A stretch of DNA of 42,435 nt from SZAS-79 sp031376265 (GTDB taxonomy: Bacteria; Pseudomonadota; Gammaproteobacteria; Burkholderiales; SG8-39). Under the pieces are notes generated by a model. It saw nothing but the letters and a program-made list of their open reading frames with translations. It searched no databases and was not told the DNA's origin. Positions 17,152 to 25,772 of the stretch are shown piece after piece. The stretch spans positions 1 through 42,435 of the forward strand of contig JANMDK010000260.1 of NCBI GenBank assembly GCA_031376265.1, read 5' to 3'. Every line of letters starts with the position of its first letter. Positions within the stretch are counted from its first letter, which is position 1. Position numbers and translations under genes: made by a program.

Positions 17152-18465
17152 GTGTATCGCTTTGTCCTTCCCCTGATCCTTTCGTTGGCCGGCGCCACTT
17201 TGGCGACAACGGCCGTGCCGACGTTTGGCCGGGACCTGGCGCTTTCCGAAGCGGAACAACTGGTTGCGCGCGGCAACCGCGACGTTCTGGCGGCCCGGCG
17301 CACGGCCGAAGCCGCCGCGGCCGGGATCCTGCAGGCCGATGTGCGGCCGAATCCCGTGGTGTCTTACAACGCCGCAAGCATCAGTTCCAACCCGGGCATC
17401 GGCGCCGGATCGTTCGCCAACAAGAGGATCGACAACACGTTCCGCATCGACCAGGTCATCGAAAGAGGCAACAAGCGGGTATTGCGCGTCGATGCGGCGC
17501 GCAACATGGAGCGTTCGGTGCTCAACGACGCCTCCGAGGTGCTGCGCCAGCAGCAACTGCTTGCTCGCAATGCCTATGCGGACCTGCAGCAGGCGCAAGG
17601 CAAGCTCGAACTCCTCGCAGGGCTCGCGGAGCTTTTTTCCCGTACCTATTCCGCGGCGCAGGCGCGACTCAAGGCCGGCGACCTCGCCTCGGCCGACGTA
17701 GCGAGGGTGCAGGTCGATTTCGAGCGTGCGCAGAACGACCTGCGGGTCGCGCAGGCCGAGCTTTCGCGCGCGCAGTTCGCGCTCGCCTACCTCGTCGCCG
17801 ACGAAGCTGCCGCGCCCACGCTGCGCGCTTCGGATCCCTGGCCGGTGGCCAGCTTGCCGGCCGCAGCGCAGATGCAGCGCGCAATCGCCGACTACATAGA
17901 AAACCGTCCTGACGTGCTCTCAGCAAAGGCGAAGATCGAAGCCACCGAAAGGCTCCGCGACCTTGCACGCAGCCAGCGCACGCGGGACGTCTCGATTGGC
18001 GCGCAATACGAGCGCTATCCGGGCACGCTGCCGGTAAACAGCATCGGCGTCGGCCTGTCTTTTCCGCTGCTGATCGGCAACGACTACTCGGGCGACATCC
18101 AGCGCGCCGAGGTCGACCGATATGCGGCAATGGACGCGCTGGACAAGGCGCGCGCGGTGGCGACGACGGAGATTTCGCGCGCGGCCTCCGACCTGCGCGC
18201 TGCGGCCGAGCGCAGGGCGCGCTACGAGGGCTCGCTCATCGCCGCCGCGCAACGCTCGGCCGAGGCGGCCGAATTCGCGTTCCAGCGCGGCGCCACTTCG
18301 GTGCTCGAGGTGCTGGATGCGCGCCGGACATTGCGAGCCGTGCAGCTCGAGGCACTGGCGGCGCGTACCGAATACACCAAGGCGCTGCATGCATGGCGCG
18401 CGAGCCTGCAGCCTTCCGATGCGCCGGCCGCCACTGTGGCGCCGATGGCCGCGCCTGCCCGATGA
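17152..18465 (+). CDS. TolC-family outer membrane channel of a heavy-metal RND efflux system (CzcC-like)
   Basis: This 437-residue protein starts at GTG 17152 with a signal peptide (RFVLPLILSLAGATLATTAVP). It then shows the two similar halves of outer membrane efflux proteins, rich in Ala/Arg/Gln heptad-like helices (LSEAEQLVARGNRDVLAARR; RAVATTEISRAASDLRAAAE). SVGLSFPL-like strands (IGVGLSFPLLIG) form the barrel. It would form the outer membrane exit duct for the adaptor and pump encoded directly downstream, 16 and 30 bases apart. An alternative start was not needed because GTG gives a complete signal peptide. Confidence 0.9.
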   Translation: MYRFVLPLILSLAGATLATTAVPTFGRDLALSEAEQLVARGNRDVLAARRTAEAAAAGILQADVRPNPVVSYNAASISSNPGIGAGSFANKRIDNTFRIDQVIERGNKRVLRVDAARNMERSVLNDASEVLRQQQLLARNAYADLQQAQGKLELLAGLAELFSRTYSAAQARLKAGDLASADVARVQVDFERAQNDLRVAQAELSRAQFALAYLVADEAAAPTLRASDPWPVASLPAAAQMQRAIADYIENRPDVLSAKAKIEATERLRDLARSQRTRDVSIGAQYERYPGTLPVNSIGVGLSFPLLIGNDYSGDIQRAEVDRYAAMDALDKARAVATTEISRAASDLRAAAERRARYEGSLIAAAQRSAEAAEFAFQRGATSVLEVLDARRTLRAVQLEALAARTEYTKALHAWRASLQPSDAPAATVAPMAAPAR

Positions 18466-18481
18466 GCTTCCACACGACACC

Positions 18482-19627
18482 ATGGCAATGATCCGAACCA
18501 AGCCCTTCGCGTTGGCCGCGCTCGCCCTGGCGCTTTTCGTCGCAGCCTGCGCCGAGCAGAAGCCGCCGGAAGAGCCGATGCAGCTGGCGAAAGTGACCGG
18601 CAACACGGTCGAGTTCCCCAAGGGCAGCAGCCAGCTCGCTTCAATCGTTACCGTCGGGGTGAAGCCGCGCGGCGAAGCGATCACTCGCCTGAACGGCCGC
18701 ATCATCTGGGACGAGGACCGCACGGTGCGCGTGTTTCCACCACTGGCCGGGCGGGTGCTGTCGATTTCGGTCCGCCCCGGCGATGCGGTTCGCGCCGGGC
18801 AGACGCTGGCGGTCGTCTCAGCGCCCGAGCTCGGCCAGACGCAGGCCGAAGCGCGCAAGGCCGAGCAGGACCGGTCGCTTGCGCAAAAGAACCTCGCGCG
18901 CATCCAGGAACTGCACCAGGCTGGCGTTTCCCCGGCCAAGGACCTGCAATTGGCGCAGGCCGATCTCGCGCGCAGCGAGTCTGAGCTGGCGCGCACCGTG
19001 GCGCGGCTGAGCGCATATGGCGCGCATGCCGGCACGGTGAACCAGCAATTCGCGCTGCGCTCTTCCCTCGGTGGCGTGGTCGTCGAGCGCAACCTCAACC
19101 CGGGCCAGGAGCTGCGCCCGGACCAGGCTTCGGAGCGTGCGCCCTTCGTGGTGTCCGACCCGACGCGCCTTTGGTTCGTGCTCGACGTGGCCGAGGGCGA
19201 TGTCGGCATCCTCAAGGCGGGTGAGCAGGTCACGCTGCGCTCGCCGCTGCTCGGTGACGGCGCGGCGGTTGGGCGCGTGACGCACGTGGCCGATTCGGTC
19301 GACCTGCAGTCGCGCACCGTAAAGGTCCGCGGCACCGTCGAGAACAAGGACCGCCGCCTCAAGGCCGAAATGTACGTGACCGCCGAGGTGCGCTCCGGCT
19401 CCGCGCCGGGCCTGGTCGTGCCCGCCAAGTCGGTGTACTTGCGCGGCGACCGCAATTTCGTCTTCATCGAGACCGCGCCGGGCGCCTTCACGCGCAAGTC
19501 CGTCACGATCGGGCCGGCTTTCGACGGCGTGCAGGTGATCCTTGCCGGCATCAAGCCCGACGACAAGGTCGTCGTCGACGGCGCGCTCCTGCTCCAGCGC
19601 ATCCTCGCCGGCTCGGGCGCGCGATGA
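18482..19627 (+). CDS. Periplasmic adaptor (membrane fusion) lipoprotein of the RND efflux system (CzcB-like)
   Basis: This 381-residue protein starts at ATG 18482. An in-frame extension back to 18122 overlaps the channel gene and is rejected. A lipoprotein signal with lipobox VAAC (Cys at about residue 22) is followed by the adaptor layout. The order is a beta barrel and lipoyl half (LAGRVLSISVRPGDAVRAGQ), an alpha-helical hairpin (QAEARKAEQDRSLAQKNLAR...), the second lipoyl half (GVVVERNLNPGQEL), and membrane-proximal strands (VVPAKSVYLRGDRNFVF). It bridges the pump and the outer membrane channel. No His-rich metal-binding tail is seen. Confidence 0.92.
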   Translation: MAMIRTKPFALAALALALFVAACAEQKPPEEPMQLAKVTGNTVEFPKGSSQLASIVTVGVKPRGEAITRLNGRIIWDEDRTVRVFPPLAGRVLSISVRPGDAVRAGQTLAVVSAPELGQTQAEARKAEQDRSLAQKNLARIQELHQAGVSPAKDLQLAQADLARSESELARTVARLSAYGAHAGTVNQQFALRSSLGGVVVERNLNPGQELRPDQASERAPFVVSDPTRLWFVLDVAEGDVGILKAGEQVTLRSPLLGDGAAVGRVTHVADSVDLQSRTVKVRGTVENKDRRLKAEMYVTAEVRSGSAPGLVVPAKSVYLRGDRNFVFIETAPGAFTRKSVTIGPAFDGVQVILAGIKPDDKVVVDGALLLQRILAGSGAR

Positions 19628-19657
19628 CGCCTGACCGCGGGCGCGGCGACTGAACCC

Positions 19658-22600
19658 ATGATCCGCCGCATCGTCTCGTTCTCGCTTTACCAGCCGCTCT
19701 TCATCGTGCTGGGGCTGGTGTGCTTCATCGGCGCCGGCATCGCGGCCTTCAACTCGCTCCCCGTCGAGGCTTTCCCGGACGTGACCGACACGCAGGTCAC
19801 GGTCATCACGCTTTACCCTGGGCGCGCTGCGGAGGAAGTCGAGAAGCAGATCACGATCCCGCTCGAGGTGGCGCTCTCCGGCCTGCCGAACGCGGTGCGC
19901 ATGTTCGCGCATACCCAGTTCGGCCTCTCGTTCATCATCCTCACGTTCGATGACAAGGCCAACGGCTACTTCGCGCGCCAGCAGGTGGTGGAGCGCCTGC
20001 GCGAGATCGACCTGCCCCCCGGCGTCCAGGCCGAGCTGGCGCCTTTCTCGACCGCGGTCGGAGAGATCTACCGCTACCGAATGAAAGCCGAAAACGTTTC
20101 GGCCACCGACCTGCGCACCTACCAGGACTGGACCGTCGCGCGCCAGCTCAAGCAGGTGCCCGGCGTGGCCGACGTGGTGAGCCTCGGCGGGCTCATCAAG
20201 CAATACGAAGTCCATCCGGACGCCGCGCGCATGCGCGACTTCAAGGTCACGCTGCAGCAGCTCTCCTCCTCAGTCGAGCGCGGCAACTCCAACGCCGGCG
20301 GCAGCTACGTCGAGCAGGGGCGGCAGCAGTTCCTGATCCGCGGCATCGGCCTTTTTACCGGTCCGCAGGACATTGCCGATGTCGTGGTTACGGAGCGAAA
20401 CGGCGTGCCGGTGCTGGTGCGCGACGTGGCCTCGGTGACCGTGGGCGCCGTGCCCCGCCAGGGCATCTCCGGGCAGAACGACGAAGACGACGTGGTCACC
20501 GGCGTGGTGCTCATGCGACGCGGCGAGAACCCGTCCAACGTGCTGAAGGTCGTGCGCGCCAAGATCGACCTCCTCAATTCGACGGGATTGCCGCAGGGCG
20601 TCAAGGTCGTGCCGATCTACGACCGCACCTGGCTCATCAGCAAGACGCTGAAGACTGTATTCACCAACCTGGTGGAAGGCGCGCTGCTGGTGTCGATCGT
20701 GCTGTGGCTGTTCCTGGGGAATCTTCGCGCGGCGACGATCGTTGCGTTGACGATCCCCCTCGCGCTGCTCGCCACCTTCCTCGGCCTCACCTGGGTGGGC
20801 ATCCCGGCCAACCTGCTGTCGCTGGGCGCGATGGACTTCGGCATCATCGTCGACGGCGCGGTGATCGTGGTGGAGAACGTTTTCCGGAAGCTCTCGGAAG
20901 CGAGCCACGGCAACAAGGTGCTCGACGAGGGCAAGCGAAAGCACATCATCCTCGAGGCGGCGGTCGAGGTCGGCCGGCCGACGCTCTTCTCGATGCTGAT
21001 CATCATCGCGGCGCACATCCCGATCTTCACCCTGCAGCGCCACGAGGGCCGCATCTTCGCGCCGATGGCGTACTCGGTGGTCTCCGCGCTTGTCGGCGCG
21101 CTGGTGCTTTCGCTCACGCTGGTGCCGCTCCTGTGCGCGGTCATGCTCAAGAAGAACCTGCCCGAGAAGGAGAATTTCATCGTCCATGCTGCGCGCAGCG
21201 TGTACGAGCCGGCGCTGCATTGGGCACTCGGCCACAAGAAGACCGTGCTCGCCGCGGCCATCCTGTCGCTTGCCGGCAGCCTCGCGCTGGTGCCCAGCCT
21301 GGGCACCGAGTTCCTGCCCGAGCTGAATGAGGGCGCGGTGTGGGTCAACGTGCAGCTCCCCAACAGCGCTTCGGTCAGCGAAGCGCAGGAGATGTCCGCC
21401 AAGATCCGCGCCGCGATCCGCGAATCCCCCGAGGTGGTGGGGGTGACTTCCAAAGCCGGGCGGCCGGAGGACGGCACCGACCCGAAACTCATCTCGATGG
21501 CCGAGTTCCTCGTCGACCTCAAGCCGGAGGACGAGTGGAAGCGCAAGATCGAAAAGCCCGAGCTGCTCAAGGAAATGGAGGCGGCGATCCAGAAGATCCC
21601 GGGATTGCGGCCGACCTTCTCGCAGCCGATCCGCGACAACGTGCTCGAGTCGATCTCGCAGATCGACGGCCAGATCGTGATCAAGGTGTTCGGCGACGAC
21701 CTCGACGTGCTCGCCGAGCAGGCCCGCGCGGTGCTGAAGAACGTGGAGTCGGTGCAAGGCGTGGCGCGCGCCTTCGTCGACCGGCTGGGCGAGCTGCCGC
21801 AGATCCAGGTCAAGGTCGAGCGCGCGCGGGCGGCGCGCTACGGCTTGAATGTGGCCGACATCCAGGACGTGATCGAGACCGCGCTCGGCGGCAAGGCGGT
21901 GACGCAAATTTGGGAAGGCGAGCGCAAGTTCGCGGTCGCGGTGCGTTTGGAAGAGACCGAGCGCTCGTTGACGCGCATGCAGAGCCTGCTGGTGGCCACG
22001 CCTGGCGGGGCTTACGTGCCGCTGTCGGAGGTCGCCAGCTTTCGCACGGTGAGCGGCAGCATGAACATCGCGCGCGAGAACGGCCGGCGCGTCTATGCCA
22101 TCGGCGTCTTCATCCGCGGCCGCGACATGGGCAGCGTGGTCTCCGACATGCAGGCCAACGTGGAAAAGAACATCCGCCTGCCCAAGGGCTACGAGATCAC
22201 CTGGTCGGGCGAGTTCGAGAACCAGGAGCGCGCGATGGCGCGGCTCTCGGTGATCGTGCCGATCTCGATCCTCATCATCTTCCTGATCCTGTTCGATGCG
22301 TTCAAGTCTTTCAGGAACGCCCTGCTGATCATCGCCAACATCCCGTTCGCCCTGATCGGCGGCATCTGCGCGCTGTGGCTCACCGGCATCTACCTGTCGG
22401 TGTCGGCGGCAATCGGCTTCATCGCGCTCTTCGGCCAGGCGGTGCTGAACGGCGTGGTCATGGTGACGCTCTTCAACGACCTGCGGCAGCATGGCGTCTC
22501 GTCGGAGGAGGCGGTGATCAAGGGCTCGCTGCTTCGATTGCGCACGATCCTCATGACCGCATTGCTCGCGTCGCTGGGGCTCCTGCCGATGGCGCTTTCG

Positions 22601-22768
22601 CACGGCATCGGTGCGGAGACGCAGAAGCCGCTCGCGGTCGTGGTGATCGGCGGGCTCGTGAGCGCCACCCTGCTGACGCTCTTCGTATTGCCGGTGCTGT
22701 ACGTGATCTTCTCCCGAACCCGCGGCCGCCCGCACGCGTCGCACGGCCACCTGCCCAAGGACGCCTGA
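19658..22768 (+). CDS. Heavy-metal RND efflux pump (CzcA/HME family)
   Basis: This 1036-residue, twelve-helix proton-driven exporter is of normal family length. Transmembrane helix 4 has GAMD393-FGIIVD399-GAVIVVE406-N. The spacing matches the D402, D408 and E415 of CzcA, which relay protons and distinguish divalent-cation pumps (Co, Zn, Cd, Ni) from Cu/Ag-type CusA. Large periplasmic loops follow helices 1 and 7. The expected export class is therefore divalent metals rather than monovalent copper or silver, but the exact ion cannot be read. It is followed 19 bases later by response regulators that probably control it. Confidence 0.93.
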   Translation: MIRRIVSFSLYQPLFIVLGLVCFIGAGIAAFNSLPVEAFPDVTDTQVTVITLYPGRAAEEVEKQITIPLEVALSGLPNAVRMFAHTQFGLSFIILTFDDKANGYFARQQVVERLREIDLPPGVQAELAPFSTAVGEIYRYRMKAENVSATDLRTYQDWTVARQLKQVPGVADVVSLGGLIKQYEVHPDAARMRDFKVTLQQLSSSVERGNSNAGGSYVEQGRQQFLIRGIGLFTGPQDIADVVVTERNGVPVLVRDVASVTVGAVPRQGISGQNDEDDVVTGVVLMRRGENPSNVLKVVRAKIDLLNSTGLPQGVKVVPIYDRTWLISKTLKTVFTNLVEGALLVSIVLWLFLGNLRAATIVALTIPLALLATFLGLTWVGIPANLLSLGAMDFGIIVDGAVIVVENVFRKLSEASHGNKVLDEGKRKHIILEAAVEVGRPTLFSMLIIIAAHIPIFTLQRHEGRIFAPMAYSVVSALVGALVLSLTLVPLLCAVMLKKNLPEKENFIVHAARSVYEPALHWALGHKKTVLAAAILSLAGSLALVPSLGTEFLPELNEGAVWVNVQLPNSASVSEAQEMSAKIRAAIRESPEVVGVTSKAGRPEDGTDPKLISMAEFLVDLKPEDEWKRKIEKPELLKEMEAAIQKIPGLRPTFSQPIRDNVLESISQIDGQIVIKVFGDDLDVLAEQARAVLKNVESVQGVARAFVDRLGELPQIQVKVERARAARYGLNVADIQDVIETALGGKAVTQIWEGERKFAVAVRLEETERSLTRMQSLLVATPGGAYVPLSEVASFRTVSGSMNIARENGRRVYAIGVFIRGRDMGSVVSDMQANVEKNIRLPKGYEITWSGEFENQERAMARLSVIVPISILIIFLILFDAFKSFRNALLIIANIPFALIGGICALWLTGIYLSVSAAIGFIALFGQAVLNGVVMVTLFNDLRQHGVSSEEAVIKGSLLRLRTILMTALLASLGLLPMALSHGIGAETQKPLAVVVIGGLVSATLLTLFVLPVLYVIFSRTRGRPHASHGHLPKDA

Positions 22769-22787
22769 GAAACCCAAGGAGTTTCGT

Positions 22788-23528
22788 ATGGAAAGCGAAC
22801 GTTCCCCAGCCAACACCGCCCGCGGCTCCCACGGCGAAGCCCACCCTTCGCGCCTCATGATCGTCGAGGACGACGGCAGCCTGGCCGCAGGCCTTGCGCG
22901 CGCGCTCGGCCTCGAAGGCCACGCCGTCGAGCACCTCGATTCCGGCGAGCGGGCGCTTGCGCGGATCAATGAGGCCGCATTCGACCTCATCGTGCTCGAC
23001 ATCGGCCTGCCCGGCATCGACGGCTTCGAGGTGCTGCGCCGCCTGCGCCTGGCCGGGCATTCGATGCCGGTGCTGGTGCTGACCGCCCGGGACGCGGTAG
23101 GCGACCGGGTGCACGGCCTCGACCTCGGCGCCGACGACTACATGACCAAGCCTTTCGCGCTGCCGGAGCTGGCCGCGCGGGTGCGCGCGCTGATCCGCCG
23201 CGGCCAGGCCGATGCCGGCCCGCGCACCTCGCACGGGCCGCTGGAGCTCGACCGCGCCGGTCGCCGCGCGTATCTCTCCGGCGTACCGCTGGAACTCGCC
23301 GCGCGCGAATGGGCGGTGCTGCAGATCCTGCTCGAGAAGGTCGAGAAGGTGGTAAGCAAGGAATCGTTCATCGAGTCGCTCACCAACTGGGAAGAGGACC
23401 TGTCGTCGAACGCGATCGAGGTCTACATCTCGCGGCTTCGCGCCAAGCTCGAGCCCGCCGGCATCCGCATCCGCACGGTGCGGGGCTTCGGCTACATGCT
23501 CGAGGAATTCCGCGAGCGCACAGGCTGA
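22788..23528 (+). CDS. OmpR-family response regulator (first of a tandem pair)
   Basis: This 246-residue protein starts at ATG 22788 after AAGGAG. A 22-residue non-conserved leader precedes the receiver domain (acidic pair at E27-D29, phospho-acceptor D71 in IVLDIGLPGIDG, Lys in TKPFALP). The winged-helix domain ends in SRLRAKLEPAGIRIRTVRGFGYML. It is very similar along its length to the protein at 23606, so a recent tandem duplication is likely. It probably regulates the efflux operon and is phosphorylated by the kinase at 24315. Confidence 0.92.
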   Translation: MESERSPANTARGSHGEAHPSRLMIVEDDGSLAAGLARALGLEGHAVEHLDSGERALARINEAAFDLIVLDIGLPGIDGFEVLRRLRLAGHSMPVLVLTARDAVGDRVHGLDLGADDYMTKPFALPELAARVRALIRRGQADAGPRTSHGPLELDRAGRRAYLSGVPLELAAREWAVLQILLEKVEKVVSKESFIESLTNWEEDLSSNAIEVYISRLRAKLEPAGIRIRTVRGFGYMLEEFRERTG

Positions 23529-23605
23529 CACGCCGGCAGACGCAGAAGGGGCAGGGGGCTATCATTGCGCCTCCCGAAAACAGGCCCGAGACGGTTTAAG
23601 CAAGC

Positions 23606-24280
23606 ATGCGCATCCTCATCGTCGAAGACGACACTTCGCTAGCCGCGGGCATCGCCCGCATCCTCGAGGCCGAAGGCTATGCGGTCGACCTGATGCGCAC
23701 CGGCGAGCATGCCGGCATGGCTGCGAAGCAGGAAAGCTTCGACCTCGTGATCCTCGACGTCGGATTACCCGGCATCGACGGCTTCGAAGTGCTGCGCCGC
23801 CTTCGCGCCGAGGGGCGCGCGATGCCGGTGCTGCTGCTCACCGCGCGGGATGCGCTCGACGACCGCGTGCGCGGCCTGGACCTCGGCGCGGACGACTACA
23901 TGGCCAAGCCTTTCGCAATGCCGGAGCTTGCCGCGCGGGTGCGCGCGCTGATCCGCCGGGGGCAGGCGCAGGCGGGACCGCGCATCGTGCACGGGCCGCT
24001 GGTGCTCGACACGAGCGCGCGCCGCGCGACGCTGGGCGAAGAGCCGCTCGAGCTCGCGGCGCGCGAATGGGCGGTGCTCGAAGTGCTGCTCTCGCGCGTC
24101 GAGAAGATCGTCAGCAAGGAATCCATCATCCAGGCGATGGCGAGCTGGGGCGAAGAGCTGTCGCTGAACGCCATCGAGGTGTACGTCTCGCGCCTGCGCG
24201 CGAAGCTGGAGCCGGCGGGCATCCGCATCCGCACGGTGCGCGGGTTCGGCTACATGCTCGAGGAATTCAAGCCGCAGTGA
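23606..24280 (+). CDS. OmpR-family response regulator (second of a tandem pair)
   Basis: This 224-residue protein starts at ATG 23606 directly with the receiver (MRILIVEDDTSLAAG, D51 in VILDVGLPGIDG, AKPFAMP). The winged helix carries the same C-terminal recognition segment as the first copy. It lacks the leader present in its neighbour. Nearly identical recognition helices suggest both bind the same or closely related DNA sites. It is followed 34 bases later by the sensor kinase. Confidence 0.93.
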   Translation: MRILIVEDDTSLAAGIARILEAEGYAVDLMRTGEHAGMAAKQESFDLVILDVGLPGIDGFEVLRRLRAEGRAMPVLLLTARDALDDRVRGLDLGADDYMAKPFAMPELAARVRALIRRGQAQAGPRIVHGPLVLDTSARRATLGEEPLELAAREWAVLEVLLSRVEKIVSKESIIQAMASWGEELSLNAIEVYVSRLRAKLEPAGIRIRTVRGFGYMLEEFKPQ

Positions 24281-24314
24281 GTGGACGGGCAAGACCGATG
24301 AACGGGAAAAACTA

Positions 24315-25700
24315 GTGGCCGGCAGCCTGCGCGTCACGCTGCTGCGGCTGCTGATCCCGCCGGTGGCGGTGATCCTCGCGGTCGGCTCGGTCGGCGCCTA
24401 TTACCTCTCGATCGACCCGGCGGCCGACGCCTACGACTCATCGCTCGTCAACACCGCGATCGCCCTTTCCGAGCGCATCCGGGTGCAGGAGGGCAACCCC
24501 GTCTTCGACCTGCCGAGCGCGGCCGAGGCGGTGGTGCGCACCGACAAGTACGACAAGGTTTATTTCGTGGTCCGCGATTCGGCCGGCCGCGTCATCGCGG
24601 GCGACCAGGACATCCCGCTGCCGCCGCCGGGCCTGCGTCCCGACGAAGGGGTCGTCGCGTACGACGCCGAAGTCCACGGCCGGCGCCTGCGCGTCACCGC
24701 GCTGCTCGTGCCCTGCGGCCCAGGCATCTGCACGGTCAACGTGGCCGAGACGACGATCAAGCGCGATCGGCTCGCGCGCGACATCCTCATCGGCAGCGTG
24801 CTGCCGCAGGCGCTGCTTGCGATCCTCACGCTGGTGCTCGTGTGGTACGGCGTGACGCGCGGCCTGGCGCCGCTTGCGCGCCTGTCGGACGAGATCCGCC
24901 AACGCTCGCCGCGCGACCTGCGGCCGATCGACGAGAGCGGCGCGCCGGCCGAGGCCAAGCCGCTGCTCGGCGCGCTGAACAAGCTGTTCGGGCAGGTGGA
25001 CGAATCGAACCGCAACCAGCAGCGCTTCCTCGCCAACGCGGCCCACCAGTTGCGCACGCCGCTCGCCGGGCTGCAGGCGCACACCGAGCTGGCGATGGCG
25101 CAGCCGGTGCCCGAGGCCTGCCTCGCCGAGCTCGAATACGTGCATAGCGCGACGATCCGCACCGCGCGGCTTGCGAACCAGCTGCTCGCGCTCGCGCGCG
25201 CCGAGCCCGGCGGCAACCGCCCCGCGGATTTCGCGCAGGTGGAATTGCGCCAGCTCGTGGAAGAAATCGCCGACGAATGGGTGCACCGCTCGATGGCCAA
25301 GGACATCGACCTCGGCTTCGACCTCAACCTGGCGGTCGTGTCCGGCGACGCCTTCCTGCTGCGCGAGCTGCTCGCGACCCTGGTCGGCAATTCGGTCGAG
25401 TACACGCCCTCCGGCGGCCACGTGACGATCAAGACCGGCCGCACCGCCGAGGGCGCGTTCCTCGAAGTGGAAGACGACGGCCCCGGCATTCCCGCGGCCG
25501 AGCGCGAAAGGGTGCTCGAGCGGTTCTACCGGATGCCCGGCACCGCGGGCACCGGCAGCGGGCTGGGCCTGGCGATCGTGCGCGAGATCGCGGCCGCGCA
25601 CGGCGCGCGCGTCGAGATGGGCGAGGGGCATGGCGGACGCGGTTGCAGCGTGCGGTTGATTTTTCCGGAGCACGCCACCAAGTTGGAAGAGTCGGCCTGA
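24315..25700 (+). CDS. TctE/QseC-type sensor histidine kinase
   Basis: This 461-residue kinase starts at GTG 24315. An ATG at 24298 is out of frame and ends at once. Membrane helix 1 spans about residues 10-30. A periplasmic 2CSK_N-like sensor (YDSSLVNTAIALSERI ... KVYFVVRDSAGRVI) runs to about 155, then helix 2. The HisKA domain has H244 in NAAHQLRTPL, the N box is VGNSVEYTPSGG, and the ATP-lid motifs are DDGPGIP and GTGSGLGLAIV. With the two regulators upstream it forms a two-component system placed after metal efflux genes. The signal is probably periplasmic metal or envelope stress, though TctE-like sensors can also sense carboxylates. Confidence 0.9.
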   Translation: MAGSLRVTLLRLLIPPVAVILAVGSVGAYYLSIDPAADAYDSSLVNTAIALSERIRVQEGNPVFDLPSAAEAVVRTDKYDKVYFVVRDSAGRVIAGDQDIPLPPPGLRPDEGVVAYDAEVHGRRLRVTALLVPCGPGICTVNVAETTIKRDRLARDILIGSVLPQALLAILTLVLVWYGVTRGLAPLARLSDEIRQRSPRDLRPIDESGAPAEAKPLLGALNKLFGQVDESNRNQQRFLANAAHQLRTPLAGLQAHTELAMAQPVPEACLAELEYVHSATIRTARLANQLLALARAEPGGNRPADFAQVELRQLVEEIADEWVHRSMAKDIDLGFDLNLAVVSGDAFLLRELLATLVGNSVEYTPSGGHVTIKTGRTAEGAFLEVEDDGPGIPAAERERVLERFYRMPGTAGTGSGLGLAIVREIAAAHGARVEMGEGHGGRGCSVRLIFPEHATKLEESA

Positions 25701-25710
25701 GCTTCCCGGC

Positions 25711-25739
25711 TTGACCTCCCTACAGCGGGGCTCTACCCT
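25711..25739 (+). promoter_or_regulatory. Putative promoter with imperfect dyad before the XdhC-like gene
   Basis: TTGACC (25711-25716) and TACCCT (25734-25739) are spaced by 17 bases, 33 bases before ATG 25773. The spacer begins TCCC and contains GGGG, an imperfect CCTCCC/GGGGCT dyad recalling MerR-type operators, although those normally have 19-20-base spacers. The promoter call is moderate; the regulator is unknown. Confidence 0.4.
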
Positions 25740-25772
25740 CGTCCGAAGATACTCAGGCATACGGATACCCCT

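Noticed and set aside
18122..18481. N-terminal extension of the adaptor protein
   Set aside because: It overlaps the outer membrane channel gene in another frame; the lipoprotein signal begins at 18482.
20270..23017. 915-residue minus-strand open frame
   Set aside because: It is the complement of the RND pump gene. Its composition is Arg/His/Asp-rich and shows no family motif, as expected of a shadow frame in high-GC DNA.
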